The notes: generated by a model not told the origin, from the letters alone. A stretch of 64,000 nt of DNA from Adiantum capillus-veneris (GCA_014529385.2 CM043963.1:72443412-72507411), one strand, 5' to 3'; positions 38,422 through 50,965 are shown, numbered from the stretch's first letter. A program made the numbers and translations.

Positions 38422-38985
38422 CAATATTTTTTTAGAAGAATCTAGCTTTTATAAGCTCCAAATCTAAAATTCCTTGGGTCCCTCTCTACATTAATTCCAA
38501 GAACAAATAGATAATGCCACATCATCAAAACGTCCATCTGATAAAGCTTAAAATTTGAAATTTTTAAAATTTAAAACTTTTCCTCCTTTGAGTTCAAAAT
38601 TTGAACCTATATATGTCTACATATGAAAAAATATATTTTTAAGTCTTTTTATCCCAAAAATTGTCTGTTTATCCCAAAAAGTATATCTTATCTATTTTTT
38701 TCCCATCATAACTTTCCATCATGTCTCTTCGCAACGTAACCAATGAATCACCTGCGCCGTCATCTACTAGGTCAACTAATGTCAGTCTACGTCTACCGAT
38801 CGAATTTTCTGCCACAAAAAAAATGACGAGAAAGCATCTCAACCGGCATCCGTACGACGATTTCAAGGAGAAACCAATGTTGACTTGTGGCTTGATGGAG
38901 GGTTGTATCCAAAAGATCCGCTCATGGGCTATCATCGGACATTCCGTACACTCCCAAGCTTAATCAAATATGTGGGAGAAGGAGA
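36856..38985. other. No gene recognised; includes (AT)n at 38375-38420
   Basis: 36.86-37.56 kb is a richer-GC stretch with several broken frames, perhaps the decayed interior of the preceding retroelement. The rest is AT-rich. A 46-bp (TA)n tract lies at 38375-38420. ORFs at 38721-38963 and 38669-38935 overlap on opposite strands and have no domain. Confidence 0.5.
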
Positions 38986-38989
38986 ACTT

Positions 38990-39647
38990 TGTTAAGTATG
39001 GAACCTGATTTACCTTGTAATCTTCTGTGGTAAAAGCGCACATTTGTAAGGCCCTCATTATGAGGAGAAGCCATCGTGCGTGAAGGAAAATCACTCGTCG
39101 GAAACCATAATTTTCAAGGGCAACTTTAGGGGCCTCGGGGGCGGAAGCCCCCAAGACTCTTTTTTTTCCTTCGCCAGAATATTCCTTTTCGCCGGAATAT
39201 TATGGCCGAACGGCGGCCGAAAAGTGGTCGGAAAACAACCCGTTGGTTGGCCGGTGGTCGGAAGTCAATCGCCGGTGGCCAATGGCCGAATTCAATGGCC
39301 GGTGGCCGAATTCAAAAGCGGACTTGTCTTCTCAAGGGCGGCCACACATGGGCGGATTGAAGGGTCCGATTTGGACTTATCTACACAAGGGTGGCTACAC
39401 ATGGCTGTCTCTCATGAGAGAGGGCAGCCCTTTTGGCCTATAAAAGAAGGCAATTTCTACACACATTTCATAGTGTGTGAAGTTGATGCAACAAGGTGAG
39501 GGTGACGTGGTAAGAGTGAAGCAAGGCGGGAGCTCCATTAAGGGTATAATCCCTTTGTAAACTACTTCTTCTTTAGAAGTACTAAAGTCATGGAGTGGCT
39601 GCTTTCCCGTGGACGTAGCCCACATTGGGTGAACCACGTATATCGTG

Positions 39648-39682
<35 letters not shown>

Positions 39683-39835
39683 CTATAATCTCGTGTATGT
39701 AAATTTGTGTCTCTCCATTAAGTAATCTACTCAATTATCTATTTAGCTACGTCTTATTTCCTAACAAACGTGGTCTTCTTGGTTATTGTAAGAGATTGGA
39801 CTCCAATCACGTAGGTGCGTCAGCATGGTTCCGAC
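38990..39835 (+). repeat. Ty1/copia-type LTR with promoter
   Basis: It begins TGTTAAGTATGG at 38990. It contains a TATA box (GGCCTATAAAAGAAGG near 39435) and a U5 segment CCCGTGGACGTAGCCCACAT, then GGTGAACCACGT, a form very common in plant copia LTRs. A (CT)n tract lies at 39650-39679. A second LTR or a primer-binding site is not seen next to it, so it may be solo. The right boundary is approximate. Confidence 0.65.
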
Positions 39836-39879
39836 AACAATGTCAAGTGTTACACATTCATTCCACAAATCCCCAACAA

Positions 39880-42351
39880 TAACTACATTCCACAGAGAAA
39901 CAACTCAAAGATCTTAAAGAGGAGATGAAAGCTACAGAAACAGAGGTAACTAAGCTACAGATTGCAATGATGCACCTAAAAGCCACTCCATTTGGCATAC
40001 ATGAGCGTAAGAGGGAGTTCTCTTCCATTGAAAACTTAGCCTCTAATGGAGGGGCGTGTAGGAAGCGGATCACGGCAACTAGGTTTTTTTTTAAATTCAC
40101 AGTGTTCATCACTTATAATAATTTCCATCAATTTGTAACTCGGTTCACCTTTTGAAATAGGACATATATACAAGATGTGTGTGGAAGTTTTAGACAAGAG
40201 GACCGTTGCAATCTTCTCCTAGGATGCATCTCAAAGGAAGATATACTTTACATCATAGGTTGCGAAAAGGCCAAACACATAAAAGGCCAAACACATGAAA
40301 GATGCCATCACAAAGGAGATCTCTAACCTTGTGTTTGAGGATGATGTCTAGAGAGCTTGTGATGAGATTGGGACCAGCACAAATGCATACCATGCACTTC
40401 ATGGATTGACGAAAGATGCATTACGAGAGCAAGGCATCACTGAGAATTTGTTTCCTATTCCACATAGGGTCCGACTTGCAAAAAAATCAAACAATGATCT
40501 CGTTCGGGAATCTCTTGGCGAATACAAACACATTAAAGGATCCATGATGTACTCTTCCACAAGTGCCAAGTCACGTGGTAATATAAAGGGGGGCAATACT
40601 ATTCCTAATGGGGCAAAGTCTTTTGGTTATCATCAATTCAATAATATTTTTGTTGACTTGAAACGACTACAACGAGCTATGGTTAAATTTTATGCTTTGT
40701 CTCCACAAGGTAATACAAATTGTAATGTCATTTTTTATCTGCATTGAATATCATTTAGTATAACAATTCAATTCTTGTGTTGTTTCAGTACTTGGAGAGA
40801 AGCTCATATTTATTCTTAAGCTAGATGAATGTCAAATTGTCAAAGGATGGAGATTGTAACGTATGAGTGTGACACTCATGAATGAAGCAATATTTTTTGC
40901 AAAAGTTGATGCTATCGGTGATCATTCTCAAAAACCATCATGTAGTGTACAATTGGAAAAGGAAATATGGTGGAAAGGAGCTTTTGAAGTTTTGAAAGAG
41001 ACTCATGAGGTGTTGGCATGGGTCTTCTCTGTGATCCCATGGATCACAGAGGTTATTAAGGCACAATTAGAGGGAGAAAAGCTAGAAGTAGATGGAGTAG
41101 GTACATTTAATGTTGAGTGGCACTTAGGAGGTGATCTAAAAACAATCAAATGTATACTTCGGTGTAAACAAGGTGCTTCATCACTTCTTCCTTGTCCATA
41201 TTGTGTACGAGGATACAAGGAGAGTACTCGTGGCTCCACGTCTTCAAAGAAAAGTGTCAAGGAAAGTCAGGCAACAGGGTCAATGGATGATGATGCGAGG
41301 AAATGGGTGTGCTCGATGTTGAAGTGTCCTATCATGGAGGTCCCTAATCGGTCGACAAAAGATAGAACATGGCACCCCATTATCAATTTTCCACTTACAA
41401 ATGTACACTTTGCATGCCTTCATGCATATATTTGATCGCTTGTTAAAGCTTCACATAGAGTACGCTTTCACAATGAAACCACTTTCCAGATCCATGGAAG
41501 CCATTGGAATAGTTGAAGCAATTCTAAATGCGATTGGATATCATGGTGGCAATGTTTCTATCATCGGTGAGGTGGAAAACATACATGAACTGCCACAAAA
41601 AGTATCTATGAATGGTGTGAAAGCACGTAGGTTTTTCAAGAAACCAGAGATGCGAAAGGATAGGGGTGAGAAGGATGCTCCATGGGAGCTATGGAAAGCG
41701 CTTTGCAAGTGTACGACCGATCAAGATTCAAATCCTGTGCTTGTAAATCTGCATAGGCAAGTGTGGCACCACTTCGAGTTAGTGCTTCAAATCATGTGGA
41801 AACCCCAAACCACAAGTGAGCAACAAGATTTGTTCAAATATCACATTTCTAATTTCACTAAAGTATTTGTGCAAGCGTGGGGAGAGAGCAATATCACACA
41901 CTACATGGTAAGTTACTTTGTTCAGTTCAAATTTTGATGCTATACATAAACATTCATTTGATCTAAGCATTTTTTCTTGATGCAGCATATTTTGTATGCG
42001 CATGGAGCATTCTTTATGTCAAAATATGGTTCATTAGACATGTGGAGCACTCAAGGAATGGAGAAATCACATTATCGATCCAAAGGTGTTTACTTTAAAA
42101 ATACACTTCACGGTGGTGGAACTAGGAGATCCAACTACATGAAGGAGATGTTTGATTGGTTCTTTCGTTGTTCTTTGGGGAGATGTCATGCCATAGAGCG
42201 AGCGCGAAAGTCAAGTCTTGCCAAGGAGGTTAGGAGACAATCTCGATTTAATGCTAAAGAGAAATGGAGAAACTCCACCGGACCCCTTAATCATTCTAGG
42301 TGGCGTGAAAATCGACATAGAGTGGGCAAACGTTGGTTACCCAACATGTAA
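39880..42351 (+). pseudogene. Spliced transposase-like gene of unassigned family (WSTQGMEKSH motif)
   Basis: Exons: a coiled-coil-like block from about 39900 (LKDLKEEMKATETEVTKL), a block ending at 40709 (RVRLAKKSNNDLVRESLGEY, VDLKRLQRAMVKFYALSPQ), 40789-41907, and 41986-42351. GT-AG introns at 40710-40788 and 41908-41985 join in frame. Notable motifs are KLDECQIVKGWRL, SVTLMNEAIF, a Cys cluster (CKQGASSLLPCPYC), HILYAHGAFF, WSTQGMEKSH and FKNTLHGGG. Lesions are a TAA at 40857-40859 and a one-base shift near 41412. The arrangement (zinc cluster, conserved acidic and His-rich C-terminal part, damaged multicopy look) suggests a DNA-transposon protein, but I cannot name the superfamily. No terminal repeats were found. 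Confidence 0.55.
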
Positions 42352-42848
42352 AACAAATGATGCTATGCAATGTAATGTTTCTGTTTGTAGATGTCTTTGT
42401 TGAGTTGCATATAATACATCCCCATTTATCCATTTTTTGTTTTTTATATTTTGATGATATTAAGAGTTTTTTAAAGTGGCTTGGTCAAGTGCGAAGAGAC
42501 CTTTTTTTTTTAAATAGGGGGCTTTTAGGGAAGAGGGACTCTCATTTTCAATATTTCCCCTTCTTACACAATGGCATGCACAAAGAAAACAGCAAGAAAA
42601 GATCAACCTTTTTTTGCTCACCCTCTCTCATTCGTCCAAGGTGCTCAAAAACCACCTTGGATACACGAACAAGAGCTCGTAGCAGAGATGGAGAGGGAAT
42701 GGTCAGGTGAAGAGCAACAAGATGGACAACCTTCACGCAAGAAGAAATGAATAGTGACTTCAGACACTGAAACCAAGACGGACAGCGAAGCACCAAGCCC
42801 ACCATGGAGCGGACAGGAGATCCCAAGCAATCATCGAGTTCCGTCTGG

Positions 42849-42852
<4 letters not shown>

Positions 42853-42930
<78 letters not shown>
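42853..42930. repeat. (GA)n microsatellite
   Basis: 39 uninterrupted GA units downstream of the transposase-like gene. Confidence 0.97.
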
Positions 42931-42932
<2 letters not shown>

Positions 42933-43133
42933 TCGATAGAAGGTAATTAAAAGAGCTGCCAGCCTGGCGAATGTCCTGAGTCTTAGCAAAATGAAATATT
43001 GTATCTAGTCGTTGCATATACATAGATAGAATATTGAATCCAGGTCAATAATCAACTGCATTTTCTCATCGATTGAGATTTTCAAGATGATAAAATAATC
43101 AACCAATTGTGGTTAATTGAAAAACCAAAAAGG

Positions 43134-43331
43134 CATAATATCAATGTAGTTTGACAAATCTAGCCAAAAAAAGGTGAAAAAAAGCTGTCTGGGGGCTGCC
43201 GCCACAAAGGCGCGTGGGGGGGGCAAAAGTAACAGTTACTTTCGTCCTCCCGCGCGCCTCTGCGGCAGGCTCTCAGACAACTTTTTTTCACCTTTTCTCA
43301 GCTAGGTTTGTTAGTCTGCACTGATATTATG
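43134..43331. mobile_element. Fold-back / MITE-like element, about 98-bp inverted arms
   Basis: The left arm from CATAATATCA at 43134 and the right arm ending TGATATTATG at 43331 are imperfect reverse complements along their whole length. They meet at AGTAAC-A-GTTACT (centre 43234). Shared blocks include GGTGAAAAAAAG, CTGCCGC and GGCGCG. It has no coding capacity. The size and structure fit a fold-back MITE; a target duplication was not clear. Confidence 0.85.
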
Positions 43332-43534
43332 TCTTCTTTGATTATTTATATGAAAAAAAACTCTTGATCTTGGTTCAGAGAATTGCACAATCATACCACA
43401 ATATAGAGCCAATCACCTACTGTCTACTGTACCATAAACTCAATACAGAATTTCATAGCTAAAATCAAGTCCCATTACAAATTTGAAAGAGTTAACTACA
43501 AGATATATGCAGTTATTGAGTGCTTGAGCCATCT

Positions 43535-45050
43535 AAGATATGGCGAGCAATGTTTTCTCATCGCTCTTGGGCGCAGGGAAGCTGTTTGTGCAGCACATCC
43601 CAAGCAATTTTTTCCACATTGCTTAGACCTACAGTTTGGCTTAAGGCCACATTACAAAGTACACGACCACAAATGCGTGTCGCAAATGCAGCACTGGCCA
43701 GAGATTTATTTACAAGATAAATGACTTGGGAGGCTTGAGATATGGTTGACAGGCATAGGATGCGGCTCATTGCTTTCATCATTGACACCCAAAATTGACC
43801 ACAAGGAGTGTACTCCTTGTGGATTATCGCAAAGCCATCCTGGGGAAGCTTGCCAACGTAATGCGCAAGGGATGACTACCATCCGAAAGCTTGGCGCCTA
43901 CCATCTCCTCCCCCACCTGCATGCTCATCCAGCTCCACAACATTCTACAAAGAAATCAATAGTTAAATAAGATTTCAGAATGCAACAATGAAAATTAACC
44001 TAATCACAAAACAAAAATTAATTGATACCTCTTGTTTTTCGTCGTCCTCATCGTTTATGCCTTTGCTGTCAAGAGAAATGGATGAATTGGGAGCCATAGC
44101 GACACTCTCAAGTTCGTCCATATGAACAAGCATAGGAGTGCGTTGGGCTTCAAGCAATGTGCGTGTAGCTAAAAACTCATCCTCTGACACAGATGAGTGT
44201 GGTGCATCTGTCACCGCTATCAATGCCAAATCCACTGTATCTACCACACTCTCTCCAAGGGGTAGGAGGCTTCGATCCACTGGATCGGAGGAGGGGTCAA
44301 TGGCAGAGGACTCTACAGTGGCACAGAGGATGGACAGGCACTCATCCATGCGGATGTCAAAAGTTTTTTCAAGATCATGTAAAAACAAATATTCCTCCCC
44401 ATTTATGACAATTGGGGAGAGGTTTTCAAAAAAAGCGCCGGAGTTAATGTCTCCTCCAGCGCATCTGCAGCAACGGGCTTGAAGGATGCTTCTGCACCCT
44501 TATCACCCATGGATTTTGCGGCATCCATGACACCTCCTGAGTAAGTTAGGGCAAGAATATTACCCTCTTTGCTTGCATCCCAAGGCGTTGTAGTGGGCTC
44601 CTTTGTGTCTTTGATGACACCCCCAAGGTGCAAATGAGGAAAACTCACCTCAGATCTTTCAGGCTCCTCCGTAAGAAGAAACACAAAATTCGCCAAGTGA
44701 CTTAGAAACTAGGTGCCGACCTTCTTCTTTATCAAACGTGAATCTTCAATATATTGACTTACCTCACCCGCAATTACACAAAATCGTTGAAGCCGCTAGG
44801 TGAAAGGCCGATCGCCTTTGTGTATGTAGTGAAGCAAATCGCATGGAATCCACAATTCCTCTTTTTCGATAATTGGAGCATACTTGTCGATGTAGATTTC
44901 AAAAAATTCCAAGATAGGCTGAAAAGATTGGATGTTTAGGTGAATAGTTTCATTCACATCAGGGACTTGGGTGAAGAAATTGTGGAGATCGTCACGATCT
45001 TGCCACTCGGTTGTTTGTAAAAATGCTTAAAAGCGTTGTAACACCATGGC
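43535..45050 (-). pseudogene. Unrecognised minus-strand gene, probably degraded
   Basis: From about 45050 the frame runs TEWQDRDDLHNFFTQVPDVN, HLNIQSFQPILEFFEIYIDK and EELWIPCDLLHYIHKGDRP. It continues through 44696-44403 (LLTEEPERSEVSFPHLHLGG) and, after a one-base shift in the A-run at 44431-44437, 44388-44030 (EEYLFLHDLEKTFDIRMDEC, then an acidic Ser-rich stretch). A likely GT-AG intron leads to 43950-43535 (VGKLPQDGFAIIHKEY, NKSLASAAFATRICGRVL). At least two stops interrupt it. I recognise no domain. It ends close to the fold-back element and has the same strand as the next gene upstream, so the two may belong to one element. Confidence 0.4.
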
Positions 45051-45183
45051 TTCGGGAGGGGTGGAGGAGGGATGCTAGCTGCTAAGGTAGGAATGCAAAG
45101 AGTGCTAGAGCTCAAATGAGAGTGTGAACAGGCTACGTAGGTGAATAGTGAAAATGGTAGGGTTTAGGAGGCTTTATATAGCG

Positions 45184-45206
45184 CCCCCCCTCCCCCCCCC
45201 CCCCCA
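45184..45206. repeat. Poly-C tract
   Basis: C-rich homopolymer interrupted by one T, between two unrecognised minus-strand genes. Confidence 0.9.
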
Positions 45207-45589
45207 AAATTAATAACAATAATTAAAATATTAAACAATTTTCACACAGTAACACAAATAACAAGAAGTTATAAAAAACTTTCAAATTAAATTACAATCA
45301 TTTAACTCTAAAAACACATCACTACGACTTTAAGATAATGTGCATTGCCAAAATTTGATACAACCGTCTGTTTGAACTTACAATTGTGATATTATAGGAA
45401 ATTTAAGTACAAAACATAACTACTCTAATAATAAAATCAGATTCTCTTCCGTCATCCACGCCTTTTCAATTTGAATCGTGCTCTCCATGCGGCTACCAAT
45501 CTAGCAAAAAAATATGAAATAGCATACCCACTTTAGAGTGAGGAATAATCCAAAGAACATAAAGTTTACATAATTAAGAGAGAAAGATC

Positions 45590-46777
45590 ATTCACCTTAC
45601 GCCGTCCAATGCAAAACTTTGTAGCTTCTCCATGCTCTAAACCCATTATCACTAAGTGCTCCCGCACATTAGCCAATTTCCAATGCTTGTTCACTTGGAC
45701 GATCTCAATAGCACCACTCGACAATTTGATTGCAATTTCAAATACCTCAATTGTAGCATCGGTGGATTGCAATGGGATCCATTCACCAAGCTTGCACATC
45801 CATCTTTCATAGAAGTACCGCACGTAAAGGGTGGAGCGCACCTTGATGAAATGGATAGCAATGCCGAAACTTCCAACCTAACACCGAAAGCGATCTCCGT
45901 TGTGAAGTCCTTCAAGATACCCCCACTTCTTTCCAAGGATGGCTTCCAATGTATCGTAATGTAGATCTTTGCAAACATACATAGTGTTTGTATGATAGAA
46001 AGGCAAAGATCCGAATATGCTAGTGAAGACATAAGCAGGACAACACCATCCAAGCCCAACGGAACGCGAGGCTTTTCCAAAATTTAATGATTCTCTCACA
46101 TCAGCTACAATCTTGGCTTTCAAAGACATTACAGTGAATGCATCTCGCTTTGGCCACTCCATGCTACGCAAGGTTGTAGCCTCCAAAGGTTGTATCTCTC
46201 TGTAGCCTTGCTCATATGTAGGTACAATGTACTTGTGGGTGTAGAAGAACACCCTTTTTCGTGCAAGGTTTGATGAAGTTGAGTTGGGGAAGAGCATATC
46301 CCCAAGACTTGCATGCATGGCTGTAAATGTGCCTGAAAGGCACGAGAGCGTTTTCTCCTCCACAAGGCTAGAAGGAAAAACATCTACATAGAAACAAAAC
46401 AGTCTCTGAGATGTAAAAAGTCCATTTTTTTTACCACCAAAACCATTGAAGTGCAAGGGACATACAACTACAAGGAAAATCCCTTTAGTTGGTGATCCCA
46501 CGTAGACGCATGTGTCCAAACATAAAGACATGTTGAACGATTTCCACGTACCCTTGTCTCTTACTTGTTTGAAGCCTATTAGTCTTCCCTTCCAATGGAG
46601 ATCAACATTTGTTCTTTCACGAACACGATGGGGACCGATTGCGGAAGGTGGCATGTAGACCCAAGCACCTTCTTGAAAAACCTGAGGTTCCCATTGTTGC
46701 TCCTCATTCTTCAAGTTGTGGAGAACCATACTTTGAATGATGGGTTTGAGGCATTTATTTTGACCATTTTTGTCCAT
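45590..46777 (-). pseudogene. Unrecognised minus-strand gene (about 390 codons, one internal stop)
   Basis: The probable start is at 46777 (MDKNGQNKCLKP); the frame is open further upstream into a minisatellite but that part is low-complexity. The protein runs VFQEGAWVYMPPSAIGPHRV, NVDLHWKGRLIGFKQVRDKG, WCCPAYVFTSIFGSLPFYH and LGKKWGYLEGLHNGDRF. It then meets a TAG (about 45877-45879) and continues in the same frame VGSFGIAIHFIKVRSTLYVR, LGEWIPLQSTDATIEVFEI and HWKLANVREHLVIMGLEH. The exon could end at a GT donor near 45597. No known domain. The single stop in an otherwise long open frame suggests recent decay or recoding. A TE-encoded accessory protein is possible. Confidence 0.45.
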
Positions 46778-46792
46778 GGATGCTTGAGTGTG

Positions 46793-46992
46793 AGCTTGAA
46801 ATTGCAATGGAGAGCTTGGGGAAGGAGGAGGGATACAGAGTTTAGAGAGAGAGTGGGAGCTTAAAGTTGCAATGGAGAGCTTGAGGAAGGAGGAGGGAGA
46901 CAAAGTTTAGAGAGAGAGTGGGAGCTTAAAGTTGCAATGGAGAGCTTGAGGAAGGAGGAGGGTGTAAGAGTTTAGAGAGAGAGTGGGAGCTT
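46793..46992. repeat. 65-bp minisatellite, three units
   Basis: Units start with AGCTT at 46793, 46858 and 46923, each 65 bp with GCAATGGAGAGCTTG and GAGAGAGAGTGGG blocks. It lies directly upstream of the gene starting at 46777 and may have altered its leader. Confidence 0.92.
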
Positions 46993-47399
46993 TGTGTTAT
47001 GGAAAGGGGCTATGGAGGAAGGGAGTCTTGGGAAAGAGGTTCTAGAGTGAGAAAATGATTTTTTGATCATAGGGTAGGTTTGGGGGGAGTTTTGGATGGA
47101 ATATTTTGAATTTAAGTTTTTTTTTTTTTTTTTGAAATTTTAGGGTTTTTGAAAAAACGTATCTGTAGACCCTCCACTTCCCCTCCTCCTTTTATCCATC
47201 CACCTCCCTCTAGGAGACAAAGCAATAAATGAGTGAACGACCCTATTATTCCCTCTACTTTCTTAGGTTCTAGACTTATATACATTGCTCTCTTCCTATT
47301 GGTTGGATCCTAATTAACCTTAATCCTATATAGCCCAAGGAGAGTCCACATTTTTCCTAATGGACATCGCTTGTGTGGTTTCCAACAAGGATGACGATG

Positions 47400-50300
47400 C
47401 CTCACAACTATGAATTTTTCTTCTACTGATGAAAGTAGAGGCCAAGTCTTGGTACAATGCTTTGCCCCAAGCTACCAAGAATACATGGGATGTACTACGT
47501 GCTGCCTTTGTAAAGAGGTTTGGTGGAGGCACAACCTCAAAAAATTTATGGCAGCTTTCTGTTGCTGACAAGTTAAAGCAAGGAGATCTGCTAAAGTATG
47601 CCACTTACAAATCCAAGTTTGTGGATTTGTGGGAGCGATGGATTGCCTCAGTGGAGGAAGGTGAAGGAGCGCCTAATTTCCTAAAGAAGTATCGTTTCAT
47701 TGCTGGCATGTGGTCGCCGCTTAAGGAGAAGGTGAAGGGGAGGTTCCCTGCAACGTATGAGTTGGCAATGGAAGTAGCCCATGTTAAAGACAAGAAGCTA
47801 CACATGCAAGCAAGAGTCAACAAGTTAAAAGGAATCAAACTCAGTCCGACTAACCCTAGTGACTGCAACGGCCGCTCATAGAACCCAACCACAAGAGGCA
47901 TTAGAAGAGTAGCAAGATCTGTTGAGTCGCATCACTACTCAGCTTGAAAGTTTATCCGTGCATCTAGTGCAGCAAGGGCATGCACCTGTCATAAATCCAG
48001 AGCAAGGGAGAGGACAACAAAGGAAAAACCAATAATACCACTGCTACAATTACAGGGAAGACGGTCATGGCATGTACTAATGCCCACATCCAAGAAGGCA
48101 GAACTTCAATAGATGAGGAAGACAGAATCAGATCTCTCCACCAAGGGCAATACTACCACCACCCAGGCAACCAGGGCCGATTCCACCGGTCCAAATCCTT
48201 CAACCACCTATACAACAACCACCACCACCACAACCTCTCATTCCACCACTACCTCCACCACCTGCTGTAAATTAAGCGGTGAGTGTTATTAGCCTGGAAG
48301 CTAAAGGGAAGGCAAAAGTAGAAGAACCAGTCCGAGAGAAGAACAAAGGAAAAGGAAAGGTAGAAGAAGTGGATTCCATGGGAGTGAAGCGTGCCAGGCA
48401 CGAAGAAGCCTCCCAAAGGGAGGAGAAAATGAAAGGAAAAGGCGAGTCTAGCAAGTAGGCATCTAAGCCTCAAAAAAAGATCGTCATTGTGGATTTTTCA
48501 TTGGTTGAGTATGCTAAACCATATGAATTAGTTCAGGATGTGTTGATACAGGGCCCAAAGATAACTTGGCCCTAATTACTCCATCTTGCACCACGGATGA
48601 GGAGACAATGGACAAAGATGGTAAGTACAAGATGATCAAGACCAAGGATAGCTGGGGCTATCTCTTGGAGGGGCCTTGACGACATCCTATCAACCATGGA
48701 TGCCCACATCAAGGGGCAACGTATCTCAAATGTCTACATAGATGGTGCGCACATATATGCGTCATGAGTGATAAAATGATGCACCATCTAGCCCTAGAGG
48801 TAAGTAGGCCGGCACCTTGCCAAGCCACAATGGCAAATAACATCAAAGTGAAATGCGTAGGCATTGTAAATGCGGTCAAAGTAAAGGCATTCAACACAAA
48901 AGTTGAGGTAGACATTTTTGTCATGCCACAGAAAGGGGAGGGATACCCTATCATTCTTGGAAGACCCTGGCTTATGGCTATGGAAGCTAAGCAAGATTGG
49001 AGTACCGGACTGATTCAAATGAAGGATGCTAAAGGGAAGTCCATATTCTACTAGATGAGGACTAGGAAGCAATGCAACATGATCTTAGAGGCTTCAAAAG
49101 ATGAGTTTACTAGTGACTATTTGTCCACCTCAGGAGAAGAGACAACAATAACTGAAGAAAGTGACAGTAGCATCGAAGTGATGGGAGTCATCCTCAAAGA
49201 CCCAAGACGATTGACACAATCTGAAGCACCGCCGGTAAACCAAGAGAGACCATCAGGTATGCAATCTTGATGGATACAAGTAAGTTACATCGGATGCTCT
49301 CCAGTGAGTTAACCGGTGAAGCGAGGAAAGAATATGTCTCCATGCTAAGTAACTTCACCACATTGTTCATTGATGGTTATGAAGATCACATAGATCACAG
49401 TGGTCCAACACCACATAAGACTCAAGGAAGGAAGTAAGCCCGTAGTGCAAAAGCTCAGAAGGCTTGGGTAATCCAACAAGAAGCACTACTCAAGGTGGTA
49501 AGAAATTTGCTATAGGCAAGTTTCATTTACCCCGTCGAAGACTCAGAGTGGGTCTCTCCAGTGTTAGTCACACTAAAGAAAAATGGTAAGTGGAGAATCT
49601 GTGTAGACTACAAACCTCTCAATGCAGCCACAAAGAGGGATCATTTTTCCCTCCCATTCCAAGATCAAATTCTCAATGAAGTGGAAGGTCATGAGCGCTA
49701 CACAGTATGTGATGGCTACTCAGGCTACTTTCAGATTAGTATTGCAGAAGAAGACCAGAAAAAGACAACTTTCATAACACCATGAGCATTCTTTGCTTAC
49801 AAAGTGATGCCTTTTGGCCTCACCAACGCCTCGGCCACATTCCAACGCTATGTGACTTTTGTCTTCCAGCCATACTTTGGAACGTCAATACGAGTCTTCG
49901 TAGATGATTTTTGCATCTATAGTTCATGCTCACTCCATTTAAGCAAAGTCTATGATGGCTTGACTAAGCTACAAACCTTGGATGGCCAGCTCAACGTGGA
50001 TAAGTGTACATTGGTGAAAGCAAGGTCACTCTTCTTGGCCATGTAATTTTAGAAAAAGGGATTGAGGCTAACCCTAGCAAGATTCAAGCTTTGGTATCTT
50101 TGTCATCACCCACCATAGCTAAGCACTTGGACTCTTTCCTTCAGAAGGTAAGGTATTTAAGCACGTTCATTCACTTGCTATCTCAAGTGGTTCTCCCTCT
50201 ACAACAAGTCACCCATAAAGATGTCTTCTCATGGAGTGAAGAAAATGAGCAACAGTTTACGAAAGTGAAACAAATCCTGGCCACACTTCCCACCATTTCA

Positions 50301-50965
50301 CCTGCCATATGGAATGAGCCATTTTATGTGAACCCCAGTTTAGGAAGTGATACACTTGGATCCGTACTAATGCAAAAGGATCCCCAAACCTCTTTCATGC
50401 GTCCTATCTACTTCTCTAGTCGTGTCATGACCCCATCAGAAAAAGGATTCACCATAGTAGAGCACATGGCACTCCCATTAATGTTTGCCACTACAAAATT
50501 TCGCTCTTATCTATTGACTATACCCTTTGTAATTCTGACAATGGAGGAGGTCTTTCCGTATGTTATGCGACACATGGATGTCTCATCTAGGATCTCTAAG
50601 TGGTTGGCTAGATTACAAGAGTTTGACTACACCATGCAGGTAGAAAACTCCACTAGGGCTAGTCTAGCAGGTATTCTTACTCATCATCACTATGAGAAGA
50701 AGCTAAAGGTCAAGACAGAAGGTAAAGAAGTGACACTAATGGTAGAAAGTCCTAAGCTAGAAAGGGCTTACTCTCTTTTCTTTGATGGAGCATACAAAAG
50801 AACAGTGGACCAGTTTGCAGCCGGCATCATCATTTTCAATGAGCAAAAGGAGAAGGTATTCTCCATTGGGAAGCTGTTACACTCCCACTCCAACAATGAA
50901 GCAGAGTACGTGGCTTTCATTCTTGGATTAGAACAATGTATTTTGAAAGGGATTCAATGCCTAAA
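47400..50965 (+). pseudogene. Ty3/gypsy (Tat-like) gag-pol remnant with dual RNase H
   Basis: Gag (47429-47881) has the retrotransposon gag core (AKSWYNALPQATKNTWDVL, VKRFGGGT). The protease region has DIFVMPQKGEGYPIILGRPW (48764-49054). Reverse transcriptase (49450-50046) has DSEWVSPVLVTLKKNGKWR, VMPFGLTNASATFQR and the FVDD active site. After a frame shift near 50003, the gypsy RNase H follows (SKVTLLGHVILEKGIEANPS). A second RNase H-like domain begins at SLFFDGAYKR and NNEAEYVAFILGLEQ. Two RNase H domains are a mark of the Tat lineage. Lesions are a TGA at 49783-49785, the frame shift and several others. The second RNase H is cut at about 50962, where the dispersed module starts; integrase is missing. 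Confidence 0.85.
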
